DNA of 64,000 nt from Planoprotostelium fungivorum (GCA_003024175.1 MDYQ01000015.1:124001-188000); one strand, 5' to 3'; shown: positions 30,184 to 45,279, numbered from the stretch's first letter. Program-made: numbers and translations. Notes: a model not told the origin generated them from the letters alone.

Positions 30184-32633
30184 ATGAAGTTCGTGGCTCT
30201 TGTCAGTGGAGGAAAAGATAGTTGCTTTTCCATCCAAAAATGTTTAGAAGAGGGACATCAGCTGGTTGCGATTGCTAATCTTCGACCTAAGGAAGGTAGC
30301 TCCTGTCGTAATCAGAATTCCCGTCTGAATGGATAAGGTGTCGACGAACTGGATAGCTACATGTATCAAAGCGTAGGTCATGAAGTGATTGAAGCATACA
30401 GCCACTGTATAGGTGTACCTCTGTTTCGTGCGGTGATAAAAGGTGAAACGTCAGAGGTTTGAATATTGAGAGTCAATGCAGGTACGTCAATTGAAGAGGG
30501 TTTAGAATATTTTGAGGCGAAGAGAGGAGATGAAGTGGAAGACCTCTTCGACCTACTTCAACGAATAAACGGAGAGATCCCAGGAATAGAGGCTGTCAGT
30601 AGTGGAGCTATACTATCCACCTACCAAAGGAATCGTGTCGAGTCTGTGTGAGTTTACATCTGTTCATCGACACCACATCACTAGCGGTCAACGAGATTAA
30701 TCCATCTAGATGCACAAGAATGGGATGGATATCCTTATCACCTCTATGGATGAGAGATCAATTGGAACTACTAAATGAGATGGTGACCTCAGGTATAAAT
30801 GCTATCATGATCAAGGTTGCTGCCATTGGGCTTTTACCAAACAGACACCTCGGTAAAACGCTGTCTCAGTTGCAACCTCATCTCCTCAAGATAGTGAATA
30901 TTACGATTCAATCGCACAAGAACTAACCGATACAAGAATAGAGAATTTCAGGTGCATCCATGTGGAGAGGGAGGAGAATACGAGACATTGACTTTAGATG
31001 CACCCTACTTTCTCAAGCGGATCATCGTGTGAGTCTTGGAAGATAACGATCATATATAATCAAATAGATATGACTTTAATCAAGTATGTAACGAGAGTAG
31101 GGATGCGTCTGAAATCATCTATGGAGATGGTATTCAGGACAGTATGGGCGGCCTGGCGCATCTTCGCATCACCTCATTTCATCTAGAGGATAAGTCTGAA
31201 GAAGAGATTACGGTCTGGAGGGGGACGATGTCAAGAATAGACAAGGAAGCAACAGCGACACACAAGAAGATACCAATCAGTGATCTCTCAACCTTGCATG
31301 CTACAAGGAGAACTACCTCTCATCGTCTAGAACTACACAGCATCATGGGATTATCAGGACACGAGACGGACCAGTCTCTGGAAGCGCAATTTGAAACCAT
31401 ATCAGCTGAATTGAAAGGTGATTTCATGTACCGCAAAGAATCACTGAACACTATAGACATACTTGAACACCAAGGATCATCGATGAACCAAATCTACTAT
31501 GTTTATGTATACATCAGGGACATGAACCGCTTTGTTGAAATGAACAACTTATACAAGAGAATGTTCAATAGGATCAACCCTCCTGCCAGGTGAGAGAGAG
31601 TATAGAACGAATTGATTCTTTTCAGAGCATGCATCAGCACGATACTGCCCCGAGGACGAGATGTGATGATGGACTGTATGATCATGAGGAAGGATATTGA
31701 AAAGACTTCGCACAAAACCTTGCACGTTCAGAGCGTCTCCCAATGGGCTCCGGCATCTATTGGACCTTATTCCCAAGCCAAGATGGTATCTCTATTATAT
31801 CTTGACCATTTCATTTTCGACCAAGTGACGAATATGAATTAGGTAGATGGAATATTATACCAAGCTGGCCAGATCGGCCTCGTGCCAAACAAAATGATTC
31901 TTTGCTCAGACGACACAAATTCTCAACTGGAGCAGATTGTGGATAATATCAATGCTGTGTACAAGTCTTTCGATCACATACCATCTCATTGCATGTCGCT
32001 TACGGTATACATGATCAACAAGGAAGACCTGGAGATGGTACAGAGGAGGGTGGAGGAGATAGAAGGACACCAGAATCGGATAGTGGAATATGTCGGCGTT
32101 ACTGCCTTACCGAGGAACTCCAACATAGAGATCCAGTCCATATCTACCTCATGTTTCCCATTAGAGATCGTCCACCAAGGTCAGTGAAGTAGAGTCTTTC
32201 TATCATCGATGATATAATGGAGCAACAGATGTTGGGAGAATCAAAACGGCTATTCTACTGTTGGGAGGAAGAAAGTACATCTACCACGCGCAAATTAGAG
32301 AGGAGCAGTATCATCTCTCTACAGTCCAGGGTATATTCGATCTCGTCCAACAGGAGAACAAAAGTATGGAAGGGATATCCATTAAGTGCTACTACGACAT
32401 TCAAATGGATCACACATTCTCTCAGGGTGAGACTATTCTTCCCAACGTGGATCAATGTTACAGATATCGACAAGATGTGCGAAGAATACAAAATCCAAGA
32501 TATCAGCGTCACTCCTGCACACTGGTTGGGTGAATCTGTGATGTCTTTGATCCTGACGATCCCTACGGTGCCACATCTATTGATACAAGATGGTCTGGAT
32601 GAGGTCAGTATCTTGATAGATGATCAGACTTAG
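30184..32633 (+). CDS. DPH6: Diphthine-ammonia ligase (diphthamide synthetase) with RidA-like C-terminal domains
   Basis: It performs the last step of diphthamide synthesis on elongation factor 2: ATP-driven amidation of diphthine. The start at 30184 reads MKFVALVSGGKDSCFSIQKC, with the SGGKDS loop of N-type ATP pyrophosphatases, then VAIANLRPKE. The next exon has DELDSYMYQSVGHEVIEAYS, a strong family signature. EAVSSGAILSTYQRNRVESV and the CTRMGWISLSPLWMRDQLEL block follow, then HPCGEGGEYETLTLDAPYF. Two YjgF/RidA-like domains make up the rest (SVSQWAPASIGPYSQAKM, then HIPSHCMSLTVYMINKEDLE), as in fungal and plant DPH6. The final intron (32427-32463) leads to an exon ending ILIDDQT at 32633. 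About ten introns are present. Confidence 0.92.
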
Positions 32634-32724
32634 ATTGAGCAGATCAACAACCCATATTGAGTGTTTTATCACTGTGGCCTAAAGTCTTTATGACATAAAA
32701 GGTTGCGTCGTTTGGGCCTTTATA

Positions 32725-33140
32725 TCACTGACGAAGCCAACCGCACTGCACAGCAAACCAAGCGATTGTGGCCGTTGGTATGAAATCTGTGACTGAGGCC
32801 GAGAGTAAGTGAGTGCAATCGGCCCCCAATTATGGGGGACTCACATGGCAAGATCTCCTCTGCAAAGTTGGCGAATGCGACGAGAGGACTACCATATAAC
32901 CAATAAACTAGGGCTGCACTTGCAGGCGCCCACACCTCAATACTGTAAGCTTGACAAAATTTATGGAGAACTTACTACGTCTATAGTTTCTCCTAGTCCA
33001 GGGATGAGGAATGTTAATAATCCCAAGAGGTCAATGATAATTGAAAAGATCAGTTTGATAATATTGCTTGAAGTCCAACGTATGTGTTGTAAACTATATA
33101 GCATCCCTGTGGGGGAAAGATCTGGTCTTCGTTGGGGCAT
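32725..33140 (-). CDS. Small membrane protein with a conserved PGxGE...EEILPxTD motif
   Basis: I do not know the function. The start at 33140 reads MPQRRPDLSPTGMLYSLQHI. After SSNIIKLIFS comes a helix (IIIDLLGLLTFLIPGLGETI). A 40-base intron then gives DVVWAPASAALVYWLYGSPL, and the second intron joins EEILP to FTDFIPTATIAWFAVQCGWL. The stop is at 32725, for about 110 residues and two or three hydrophobic segments. The joined sequence is smooth across both splice sites, which supports the model. The pattern resembles a small conserved membrane family of plants and algae, as far as I recall; no name is offered. An earlier ATG in another exon cannot be excluded. Confidence 0.6.
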
Positions 33141-33404
33141 CTTACTGATGGTCGTGATAAATAAAAAGCCGATCCACAGACCAATAACACCACATTTTTT
33201 TGTATTTAGAGATGACAGAGCTCTCTGTGACGAATTACGAATGATACAGACACAAGCCTCCAGATCATTCAGAAAATTTGTCCCGAACGGAGGTGATGCA
33301 ATGAAAACACATCAGGATGCTTATAGGTTGTTTTATTCCTATGTATTTCTATTGAACACTTCCTACGCTCAATAAATCATCAAGATATGCGTCAAACACA
33401 CCAT

Positions 33405-33743
33405 TTACCGCGAGTTGTTGTAAGAGATGGTTGCACCAGCACCCAAGAAGATGGCGACGATGTGAAAGAAAGTTCTCTGTGGCTGAGGTCTAGCAATGGT
33501 CTCACGGTAGTAGATGGCGTTCTGCTTGACGAAGGCACCAGCATTTTGCAGAGAGAAGTTCTTCGCAGCGTTGGTAACAACTGTTCCGACCTTGTGCTCG
33601 AAAAATGGCTGCCAAGGATTCTTGGGCGCCTCAGGAATCTGATAGGTCTTGGCAAGAGTAGCCAAGGGAAATGGTTCCTTGCTGGCGAAATCCGCAGGAG
33701 TCAACCTCTTTGGGGCGTGAACAGGGGCGTCGTGACCAGTCAT
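33405..33743 (-). CDS. Intronless 112-residue protein with one C-terminal membrane helix
   Basis: The start at 33743 reads MTGHDAPVHAPKRLTPADFA. The product is 112 residues, basic, and has one hydrophobic segment near the end (FFHIVAIFLGAGATISY) followed by NNSR. It is one of the very few single-exon genes here. The size, basic soluble part and C-terminal helix recall small subunits of mitochondrial inner-membrane complexes (ATP synthase or complex I accessory subunits), but no family motif proves this. It is divergent from gamma-tubulin, with 97 bases between the starts. Confidence 0.6.
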   Translation of the reverse strand: MTGHDAPVHAPKRLTPADFASKEPFPLATLAKTYQIPEAPKNPWQPFFEHKVGTVVTNAAKNFSLQNAGAFVKQNAIYYRETIARPQPQRTFFHIVAIFLGAGATISYNNSR

Positions 33744-33840
33744 TGTCTCTCAGTTTGCTCGATGCAGAACCAACTTTCTTATGATATCCTTAAGAGATGT
33801 CACAATCTCAGCTTTGCCGCCAAAAAATCAATTTGCAAAA

Positions 33841-35525
33841 ATGCCACGCGAGATCATCACGCTGCAAGTTGGACAATGTGGAAACCAAAGTGATTGTCTT
33901 TTCTGTCTGGTGATAGTGATTGACTTTTTAAGTTGGAATGGAGTTTTGGAAGAAGCTATGTTCTGAACATGGCATCAACAGCGACGGATTTTTAGAGCCT
34001 TACGCGACTGAAGGTAGATTTTTCACATCTTCAAAATCGAATTGAACAATTGTAGGTGGTGATCGTAAAGATGTCTTCTTCTATCCTGCAGATGATGAGC
34101 ACTTCATTCCTCGTGCTATCCTTATCGATTTAGAACCAAGAGTAAGACAGCTATTTCTCTCTGTGATAACCGTTGGACAGGTTATCGGATCCATCCAAAC
34201 CTCTTCACATGCGAACTTGTTTAATCCCGAGAATATTTATCTGTCGGCGGACGGAAGTGGAGCAGGAAACAACTTTGCCAATGGTCATAAACAAGCCGAA
34301 AAGGTGATTCCTTCGACGGAATTGTGTTGATTCGTGCAGGTAGCTGAAGCACTGTTCGATATGATCGACAGAGAGGCCGATGGAAGTGACAGCTTGGAGG
34401 GATTCATGTTGACTCATTCCATTGCTGGTGGTACTGGAAGTGGTGTTGGAAGCTTTCTGCTGGAGAGACTGAACGATCATTACCCCAAGAAGTTGATTCA
34501 AACCTATTCCGTATTTCCAAATATGAAGGAAGCCGCCGATGTGGTCGTTCAACCGTACAATGCTCTGTTGACACTAAAAAGATTGACTCAGAACGCCGAC
34601 TCTGTGGTGAGTTTTCTGTTTCTGTTTCGTGTGATCAACAATGACAGGTGGTGATTGATAACACGGCCCTGAATCGTCTGGCAACAGACAATCTGCGAGT
34701 GGATAAACCCTCCATCGATGAGACGAATAGCATCGTATCTACCATCATGGCAGCAAGCACAACGACGTTGCGATACCCGGGATATATGAACAACGACCTC
34801 GTTGGGCTGAATGCCTCTCTCATCCCCACACCAAGATGCCACTTCCTCATCACAGGATACACACCTCTTTCCATCGTCAGGAGTGAGCCCACCATCCAGA
34901 AGACCTCAGTTTTGGATGTGATGAGAAGATTACTTCAACCGAAGAACATCCTGACATCGACACCGATGAAGAAGGGATGCTACATCTCCATTCTCAACAT
35001 CATCCAAGGCGAAGTCGATCCCACACAAGTGCATAAATCACTCAACAGAATCCAACAACGAAAGATGGCCAACTTCATTCCTTGGGGACCTGCATCGATT
35101 CAAGTTGCATTGTCCAAGAAGTCACCCTATGTACAGGTGATGTCTCTCCTGTGATGGTCCTCTGAACATCAACAGACCGCACACCGAGTCAGCGGACTCA
35201 TGATGGCCAACCACACCTCCATCCACACGGTGTGTTCCCTCTGCCATCCACTCTGACGTGGTACAGTTATTCGCGCAGATCGTGAAACAATATGACATGA
35301 TGCGCACGAGGGGTGCTTTCCTCAACGGTTATCAACAGGAGCCACTGTTTGAGGGAGGGCTGGAAGAGTTTGATGTGTCGAGAGAGGTGTGCATCACACA
35401 CTCTGTTGGTCTGACAGAGATAGGTGGTTACCGACATGATCAACGAGTACATTGCTGCCGAGAAGGCAGATTACGTCAACTATGGTTTGGATGTGGAATC
35501 CAAACAGAGGAATGCGTCCTCTTAG
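33841..35525 (+). CDS. TUBG: Gamma-tubulin
   Basis: Gamma-tubulin nucleates microtubules at the centrosome or basal body as part of the gamma-tubulin complex. The start at 33841 reads [16 protein letters not shown], the gamma form of the N-terminus. Exons follow with [64 protein letters not shown] and then the GTP loop GGTGSGVGS (most gamma-tubulins have GGTGSGLGS). [32 protein letters not shown] and [16 protein letters not shown] are diagnostic of gamma rather than beta. [15 protein letters not shown] and [19 protein letters not shown] close it, with the stop at 35525. About seven introns are present and the length is normal (about 450). Confidence 0.95.
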
Positions 35526-35666
35526 ACGGAAATAAAAAAGATAAGAGTCGTTGTAGTGTCAAAGATGTCAAATGGACGGAGGGACCTCATCACAAGCCGA
35601 ACAGGAATCAGAAGAGATTACCTGTAGAATTAGGATCACGAGACTGGCATTCAGTTTCTCTCAAGG

Positions 35667-37145
35667 ATGTCCGAGACGAGATGGAAGCTCAACCAAGTCT
35701 TTGGAGAAGATCCATCTGCGGTGAATGAAGGTGACAACATCCTGTGTGACCTTCGAGGGAACATGTATCTCAATACTTCACAGAGAACGTGATAACGAGT
35801 GTTCAATTTGACCCACATGGAGACTTTTTGGCGATTGGATATCAGTGTGGGCAGGTGGTTGTTTTCAAGAATACCACAGGTTTGTCTCTCACTCGCCTGT
35901 TAAATTGATAAATATAGGAGATACATTCAAATTCCACGGTCAATTCGAGAGTCATCACCCTGAATTTGATTTCTTGACTTCGCTGGAGATTGAGGAGAAG
36001 ATCAATCGTATCCAATGGATCAAGGAGAGGTATTCTAATAACACTCGGTTGATGCTTACCAGCAATGGTACGTACCGACGTATCTTGTGAAAGATTCACA
36101 ATGAACAGATAAGACGATCAAACTGTGGAAGATTGGGGAGAGAAGAAGTAAGGCAGAAGACATGGGGATGTCCACTATATCGACACAACAGAAGAGAGTC
36201 TACGGCAACGCACACGCGTATAACATCAATTCGGTTTCTCTCTCTTCTGATGGGCAGCACTTCATCTCCTCCGATGATCTGAGAGTGAATCTGTGGAATC
36301 TGGAGAATCAGAGAGAGGTATTCAGTGAGTCTCATCTACCGAGATCTTGCCCTCAGTCATACAGCGTGTGTGGACATCAAGCCATCCAATATGAGCGATC
36401 TGTCCGAAGTGATCACAGGAGCCGCTTTCCACCCTCAAGTGTGCAATCAATTCTCATACAGCAGTTCAAAGGGTGTCATCTACATGGTGGATATGAGACA
36501 GAATGCTGTGTGTGATGGAAATACGAAATGTGAGTCCATGATAGCATCGTCTGCTCACCTGAACAGGTTACAAAGAGAAGTCGGCGAACAAGTCCTTCTT
36601 CTCTGAAGTTACGAGTTCCATGAGCGACGTGAAATACAGCAACGACGGTCGGTACATCTTAGCGAGGGACTATCTGTACCTGAAAGTATGGGATGTAAAT
36701 ATGGACAGTGAGCCTCTCATCCCACTCATGCGTCTGAGCCATACAGGTGAACCTGTGGCTGTGTACAGCGTTCACGATCACATCAAGCCGAAACTGTATG
36801 AGTTGTACGAAAGCGATCACATCTTTGACAAGTTTGAATGCTGCTGGGCACCGAATGGCAACAGCATCATGACCGGAAGTTATTCTAACAATTTCACCAT
36901 CTTCGATGCGGAATCTGGTATCCCCAAACACCTTCAAGCGGTGAACCCGAGAGACAAGCGAAAACACAAGAAATCCCAGAGTCTGCCCACCACAGAAGAC
37001 ATCAATTTCGATGAGAAGGTGACACTCTTTGAGAGATGAAAACTCAACCAAACAGATCTCCCACATGACGTGGAGCAGTAAGAGTGATTTGATCGCTGTG
37101 GCAGCAGGGAATTACATATACCTGTATCACCAATCCAACAAATGA
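35667..37145 (+). CDS. PPP2R2: PP2A regulatory subunit B55
   Basis: This WD40-type subunit directs protein phosphatase 2A to substrates, including mitotic and cytoskeletal ones. The start at 35667 reads [21 protein letters not shown] first intron joins NE to [40 protein letters not shown] is the best-known B55 signature and [13 protein letters not shown] follows after an intron. [52 protein letters not shown] and [20 protein letters not shown] match B55 blade by blade. [20 protein letters not shown] and [19 protein letters not shown] end it at 37145. It lies 141 bases after gamma-tubulin on the same strand. Confidence 0.95.
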
Positions 37146-37219
37146 CCTCATCCATCGTGGGATCACACCAGCGAGAAGTGAATGAATGAGAGAGCGTTTC
37201 TACTCTTTTATATGGCTCT

Positions 37220-38281
37220 TCAGTGAGCAGCGTGTGGTTTCACTCGGGCGATCTCGGGTGTGGGGTCCAAGAAGGGATTGCCCGTGAGAGGCCTCAGGTT
37301 CTTGTTCATCATCTGTTCCATTCCTTCCGCCAAGCTCAGTACCTCCGAAGAGAAAGGGTTCGTGTTTGCCTTTCGTACCATCACCGGTGAGGGCTTCTTG
37401 ACCTACAATCATATCAGTCAAAGTGTCGTCCATCGATGATCACCTCGGGGGTGGAGAGATCGATGAGGAGGCTACTCTCGAGCTTCTTGTGTACGGGGGG
37501 TGTGGCCATGATGGGGGAGATGGGGAATCTGGGCTTGTGTGCCACGTCGAGATCAGATTTGGCCAGCTTCTTCTCTTCGAAGGAGGTCTCTTCTTTCTTC
37601 GGTCTATCGACCACAGCAGAGGAAGTGGACTTGCTTCTGTTTCTTCCAAAGTCGCCCTTTCTGTCCCTTCCCTCGTGCATGTTGGAGATGGAGCCTGATC
37701 TCTGTCTCTCGTTGTCGTCGAGGGTGGGGTAGTCTTCTTCTGTGCCCTTTCCTCTGTGGACATTGGCATACTGAGCCTCTGACCACTCGATCCACTCGTC
37801 GTAGCTCAATTGTCTTTCGCAAGGCTTCTTGTAGAAGGGTTTGTCGTTTCTGGTGGTCAAGTGGATCTTGAGCAGCAGCACTCCTTTTCCGCTCTTTGTG
37901 TGTTGCTTGCTCTTTGCATTTCCTAGTCTGAACCATTTGAGGTGCACATTGCCGTCGTCGTAGTCTGACAACTTGAGAGTAACCTCTCCCAACCAGTCAG
38001 AGCTGACCACATGGTAGCCCTTCTCTCTCAATTGGAACGTTACACCATCGTTGTGCACGTTGTCCACAGGAAAGGTAAAGATCTCCGCCCAGTAAGTCTT
38101 TCCACTCTTGTACCCCGTGCCCTTCTTTTGGGTGGAACCGCCTCCAATGTACTTCACAACTACACCAGGGTGCACTGTTGCTGCGGGGATGCGAGAGACC
38201 ACCTCTCTGGCCTCAATAACTACAATGTTCGTGAGTCTGAAGCCCTGTATCTTCTCTCCCACCTTGAACGTAGAATATCTT
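37220..38281 (-). CDS. C2-domain protein with two C-terminal NPF motifs
   Basis: The N-terminal C2 domain runs from KVGEKIQGFRLTNIVVIEAR through PGVVVKYIGGG, YWAEIFTFPVDN, and DWLGEVTLKLSDYDDGNVHL to HLKWFRLGN. The Asp cluster of calcium-binding C2 domains is incomplete, so membrane or protein binding without calcium is possible. A region rich in Arg, Ser, Lys and Glu follows, and an intron at about 37400-37436. The last exon holds KANTNPFSSEVL and PLTGNPFLDPTPE and ends KPHAAH at 37220. NPF motifs bind EH-domain proteins of endocytosis. There is no ATG in the first exon. An acceptor at 38282-38286 suggests a short upstream coding exon that I could not place, so 38281 is an exon edge and not the start codon. 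Confidence 0.68.
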
Positions 38282-38491
38282 CTGCATGATTGTATTTATA
38301 GTATAAAGTCGTTGGTCGTGAATGTGTCGTGATGTGTTGGGTTGCTTGAAGATGGTCTGCTGGCATCCTCGAGGTTGTCTTAAATCATCGAGATTTCTCT
38401 TAATTTCTCCGCTCATCGGGCCCCTTTTTGACAGATCACTTCCGAGAACTTTCGCGATTTATCTGTGAGGTTGTAAAATAACCGGCAGGAG
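38282..38491. promoter_or_regulatory. Divergent region, C2 gene / carboxylesterase
   Basis: This holds the missing first exon and promoter of the C2 gene and the promoter of the esterase. A minus-strand ATG at about 38409 is open but in a different frame from the C2 exon. Confidence 0.3.
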
Positions 38492-40776
<2,285 letters not shown>

Positions 40777-40995
40777 AACCAGGCCAGCGATATCGTGTAA
40801 TAAATCAATAGTAAGAAGCTATATTACGCGGTTTCGAAGCTTTGATCAAAATGTATCAATAAATCGTGTTGAATATTTTAAACACGTCTACAATTAGTAC
40901 CGTCTTCGGATAAGCGGCAGACAGATCTGCCTCCTAGTTCCTCATAGAGCAATATAGAACAGCATATATTGCGTCTAGACTACTCTTTGAACGGG

Positions 40996-43900
40996 ATGAC
41001 GAAATTACCAGAGAACCTCCTTCTGTTGAAGGATTACGGAGATGGCGTACTGCAGAGGATAGCATATGCAAGAAGACAGGTCCACAGCGCACCCGTAAAG
41101 CCTATTTTATTCACTGAGGAGTTCACCAAAGTTCGAGCAGCTCTTGTGAAAAAGTTTCCCGAAGCAGACTCTTCTGTGGAGAAGGTAAGGATGAGCGTCA
41201 TCCCTTTCCGTTTGTTTATTCATTCCTTTTCAGTCGCAAGGCTACGAAATCCTCTCAGCTAGGGCTAAACAGATCGGAGAGCAGTTGGAGCCCCTCTATC
41301 ATTCATTTGTAGACTTGTATAAATTCTCCCGGGCAGCCATTGGCGCTCTTCAGGGTGGAAACCAAATCAGTGATTTCACGGTGAGTTAGACGATTCCGAT
41401 GCATTCTTGTTCAACATTTACCAGCTGGAAAACAACCCGCTGACCACTTCACACTACCTGGATCTCTTCAGCACCTATTCGAGAGCCGTCTTCGCCGTCA
41501 CCAGTTTCGAAGAGGCTAAGGTCATATTGGCTGCCTACAACCGATGCCTACACCTTCAGAGACAACCAGCCGACCCAGAGTACCCAACGTGAGTCCGTTG
41601 AGAAGCCAAGTCTGAGAGGAGACAGGGTCGCAGGATTCATTCAGTCCTGCACGGATCCGTATAAATTGATGCAAGAGGATACGAAGGGGCTCCAGACTGC
41701 ACTGTCCAAGGCCGTCGTGGGACTGAGCAAAGTCTACAGTCAATCTAGAACTGTCCTACAGCTGCGTGAACTCTCCACCTTGAGCATCGTACTCAAGCCC
41801 GAGGACATGGCCAAGCCCACCATCGACAAGGTGAGATCGAGGGAGAGGGAGGAGCTGAGAGAGGTAGTTCCATCTGCAGATGCTGTACAACAAGAGGATG
41901 CCCATATGGATCGTCTTCACTCTCATCACTTGCCCCGAAGCCATGGGTCAACAGCCCGTCGTCGATCTACTCAAACTCGCTCTTGCTGAGTCTTGGGTCT
42001 ATCCCATCCGTGATGGCTATGTATGTCTCCCATCTATTCACTCATCGATCTCCTTCATCTATCTATTTCATCTATCTATTGATTCCATCGATTCATTCAT
42101 CTTCACCTCGTTGATCTTATACTGATGCTTCTGTGCATCAAGTGACACGTTGTAGAACATTGGATTGCACGGAGCCTACCAAGGAGTATTTGAGGGATAC
42201 AAGAGCAAGACGGCCAACTTGAAGGATAAGAAGAAGAACTTCAAGTGAGAAGGAAGAAAGAGAGGGAGCTGATAGATACAGGGAGTGTTTCCCTAAGACG
42301 GGAGAATCGATCGCCAGACACAGAGAGCAGAGAGTCTACATCAGACAAGAGCTCTCTTCTCTCCTTCGTTTGTTCGAAGACGAGCCTGCCCTCATGGGTC
42401 CAAAGTTTCTGGTGAGAGGTAGAGAGAGAAGAGATCTGACGAGTGCAGATGCTTTTGAACGGTCTCTCCATGGCAACTGACGAGATCTTCTGGTATTTCA
42501 GACACCTGAGAAATCTGCCACCTCCCAAGTTTGTGAAGAAGACTGTGACAGAGGATGAATTCAGGGACATGAAAATCACAGAACTGATCTGGATCATCGA
42601 TCAGATGAGGACTTTGGCCAAGGAGCACAAGAAGGCTATCCAGAACTATTATGTAGAATATCTCAGAGGATGCCACTCACGAGAGATCGCCGCCTTGACG
42701 GATCACAGCTTCAACCAGCTGCTCGGTCCTGCTCTGGAGTCTGTGTGCTCTTCCATCAAATCAGACATTGCCAATGCCACCATCGACTCCAACTTCAAGA
42801 TGACTCGGTTGAATTGGTTCAGAGTGGAAGCCTCACTTTCCTCTGCCTCTTCCTCTGTCCCTCTCACCCGTGTGGAGAAGGCCTTGGCGAGATTCTCTCT
42901 GATCATCACTCACACGAGGTGACTCTTCTGTGATGTACCCCATTGACCGTCTCAGATTCATCGATGAGTTTGATCAACTCCTGGAGGAGTATTCCTCTCT
43001 GTCTGGATTGTGGGTCTACAGAGAAGCCATCCAAGACCACGTGGCAAGAGCCATGAAGGATGCACCCACACATTGCATGGCCCTCGTCAAGATGTGCTCT
43101 GATTTCTCTCAGGGAGTCACCCGATACAACTTTGAAGAGGTGTGAAGATGCGAGATGTCAGCTGATGTGAGAATCAACTGATACGCTACAGTACAACGAC
43201 ATTGGAGTCGCTTCTGTTGGCACCGTAGAGAAGTCACTGGATGACATCTGCAACCGTGTGGTCAGCCTGATCAACGAAGTGGCCAAGTCTTTCGTCAGCT
43301 TCACATCCCAACTGACAGAGACCAACGCATCGTGGAGACTACTCCAACAGCAACCCGGATACAAGCAGCCCAAGGACTTTGTTCCTCCCATTCAACCTGG
43401 TGCTGAGAGTGAATACAAGAAGAGAGGTGAGAGACGAATCAGAAGAGATGGTCACCATGGCTGCAGGAGAGCAAGAGGCCCTGAGACAGATCGAGCACAA
43501 CGCCTGGAGTCTGTGTGCCGCACTGAATCAGTTCGAGACGATGACCATCTACAACACTGTCTTTGCACCCAAGGAGGTAAGGAGTCAAGGATGAACTGTG
43601 TTCTGAGAGAGTTCAGTTCTTGAGAGAGAAGATCCAAGAGGCATTCCGTAAGCACATCAGGAACAACGCTACCATCGAGATCGAGATCGACAACAAGCAC
43701 ACCGAGAGGATCATCCAGAGACCTTCCGTCTTGGAAGCCTCCATTGATGCCTACACATCCGCTCTCAAGCTCATCGAGAACTACTGTGAGTCATTGCACT
43801 GTGCGATGAATGACAGTAGCAGTGGATCTGAACGTGGATGAGATGCTCCGTGAAGTCATGCTAGCCGAGTCTTACATCCCGTGAGTCATATCATAAGGGA

Positions 43901-45279
43901 GAGAGTGACACCGAGCAGAGCATTGAAGAAGAGCGGAAACTTGGAGTGGGTGGACGCAGACGATGGAGAGATCAAGTTCAACGGATCTCTCATTGGTCAT
44001 TACGTTCAATGGTATGGCGACTTTGTCACCAAGAAGTTGGCCATGCCAGGAATCTTTTATTCCCCCAACCGAAAGTGTTTCATATCGAGACAGGGTGAGT
44101 GTCCACCTTCTCTCTCTCGTTGACGTCCACAGGTGTTGCATTCAGAGCTCAACTGTATGCTGATCTGAACGAGTTCAAGAGTCTCGCTAACCTCGTGGGA
44201 CCATACGGAATCAAATTGATTGAGCGTGAAGTCCTCAAATTTGTTCTGGCCGGTGTCACTGGCATCAAGGTGAGAGGGGATTGCATGATAGATGAGCAAC
44301 TAAGATGTCTAGGACTACGTCTCGTTGAACCGACACATGCTGGACGAGTTACAGAAGACGTACAGCAATGAGAATGCTGCCAACGAAGCCTTGAAGAAGG
44401 CGAAGGACGTCGATGGATTCATGGCCAAGTCCGTGGCCATCGGAAACGCCCTCTACTTCCGCGAGTTGTTGCACGAGGCCCTCAGATGGGTGTCTCAAGA
44501 GAGAATCCCACACATCTATTCAGTCGTTCACGCTAGCTTCAAGGTGAGGAGGAAGCAAAGTCATTGGGGTTGATGGAACCAGGAATACCGCACCAACACC
44601 TTCATGGCCACTGAATTCATCGGAATCGATTCTCTGGCTTACGATTGTGGAGTCAATGTGGGATCGGCCGATCAGGCTCTCAAGAAGTACCTGCAGAAAG
44701 CCATCTCTTCCGTGGACGGACCCCTCTTGGACCTCCTTCCCTACATGTACGCTGCCTCTTTCTCCTCTCTTCTCTGGAGAGAGGCAGAGTACATGGCCAT
44801 CATAGAAGGTGACCCTATACCATCGGTGAAGATTGATCATCGCAGCCCACACGAACAATGTTCACACTCTGGCAAAGGCCATCAACTTTTTGATCCTCTC
44901 CTTCAAGGCAATCAGTACCACCAACGCCGATGAGAGGGAGATCACGAATCAGCTTAAGACGTTCATCGAGGTGAGTCTGCTGACCTTCCTTGTAGCTCAC
45001 GCTCGTTCAGGTGTCCTCTATCCTCCTACTCAGACTGGCCAGAAACACTTCGCTGAAAGACAAGACCGTCCCCGTGGACCTTCCTTCCGTAGTGATCTTC
45101 ATGGACTTGGTGAGTTGAAGGGAGGGACGGAAATCTGATCAAAACAGTTCTTGGAAGAATCACCACTGCTGACCAGGGATGTACTGGAGGCTGTCTTGCC
45201 CTATGGACTGTTGAGGAACGAATGGAAACATGTATTTGCGCCAAAGATCCAAAAGAAGAAGACTACAACAGAATACTGA
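40996..45279 (+). CDS. napA: NAP1/HEM subunit of the SCAR/WAVE actin-regulatory complex
   Basis: Nap1 (NCKAP1/Hem) pairs with Sra1/PIR121 in the SCAR/WAVE complex, which switches on Arp2/3 at the leading edge. The start at 40996 reads MTKLPENLLLLKDYGDGVLQ then RIAYARRQV. LYHSFVDLYKFSRAAIGALQ and SHYLDLFSTYSRAVFAVTSF match the N-terminal helical part. LSMATDEIFWYFRHLRNLPP, ELIWIIDQMRTLAKEHKKAI and FKMTRLNWFRVEASLS match the mid part. SLANLVGPYGIKLIEREVLK and the NVHTLAKAINFLI block match the C-terminal part, which ends DVLEAVLPYGLLRNEWKHVF and KTTTEY at 45279. About twenty short introns give roughly 1,150 residues, normal for the family. One intron (about 42020-42156) is ATCT-rich and long. 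There is no membrane segment; it is cytosolic. Confidence 0.92.

Noticed and set aside
33841-35525. Beta- or delta-tubulin
   Set aside because: [22 protein letters not shown] and [13 protein letters not shown] are gamma-tubulin signatures.
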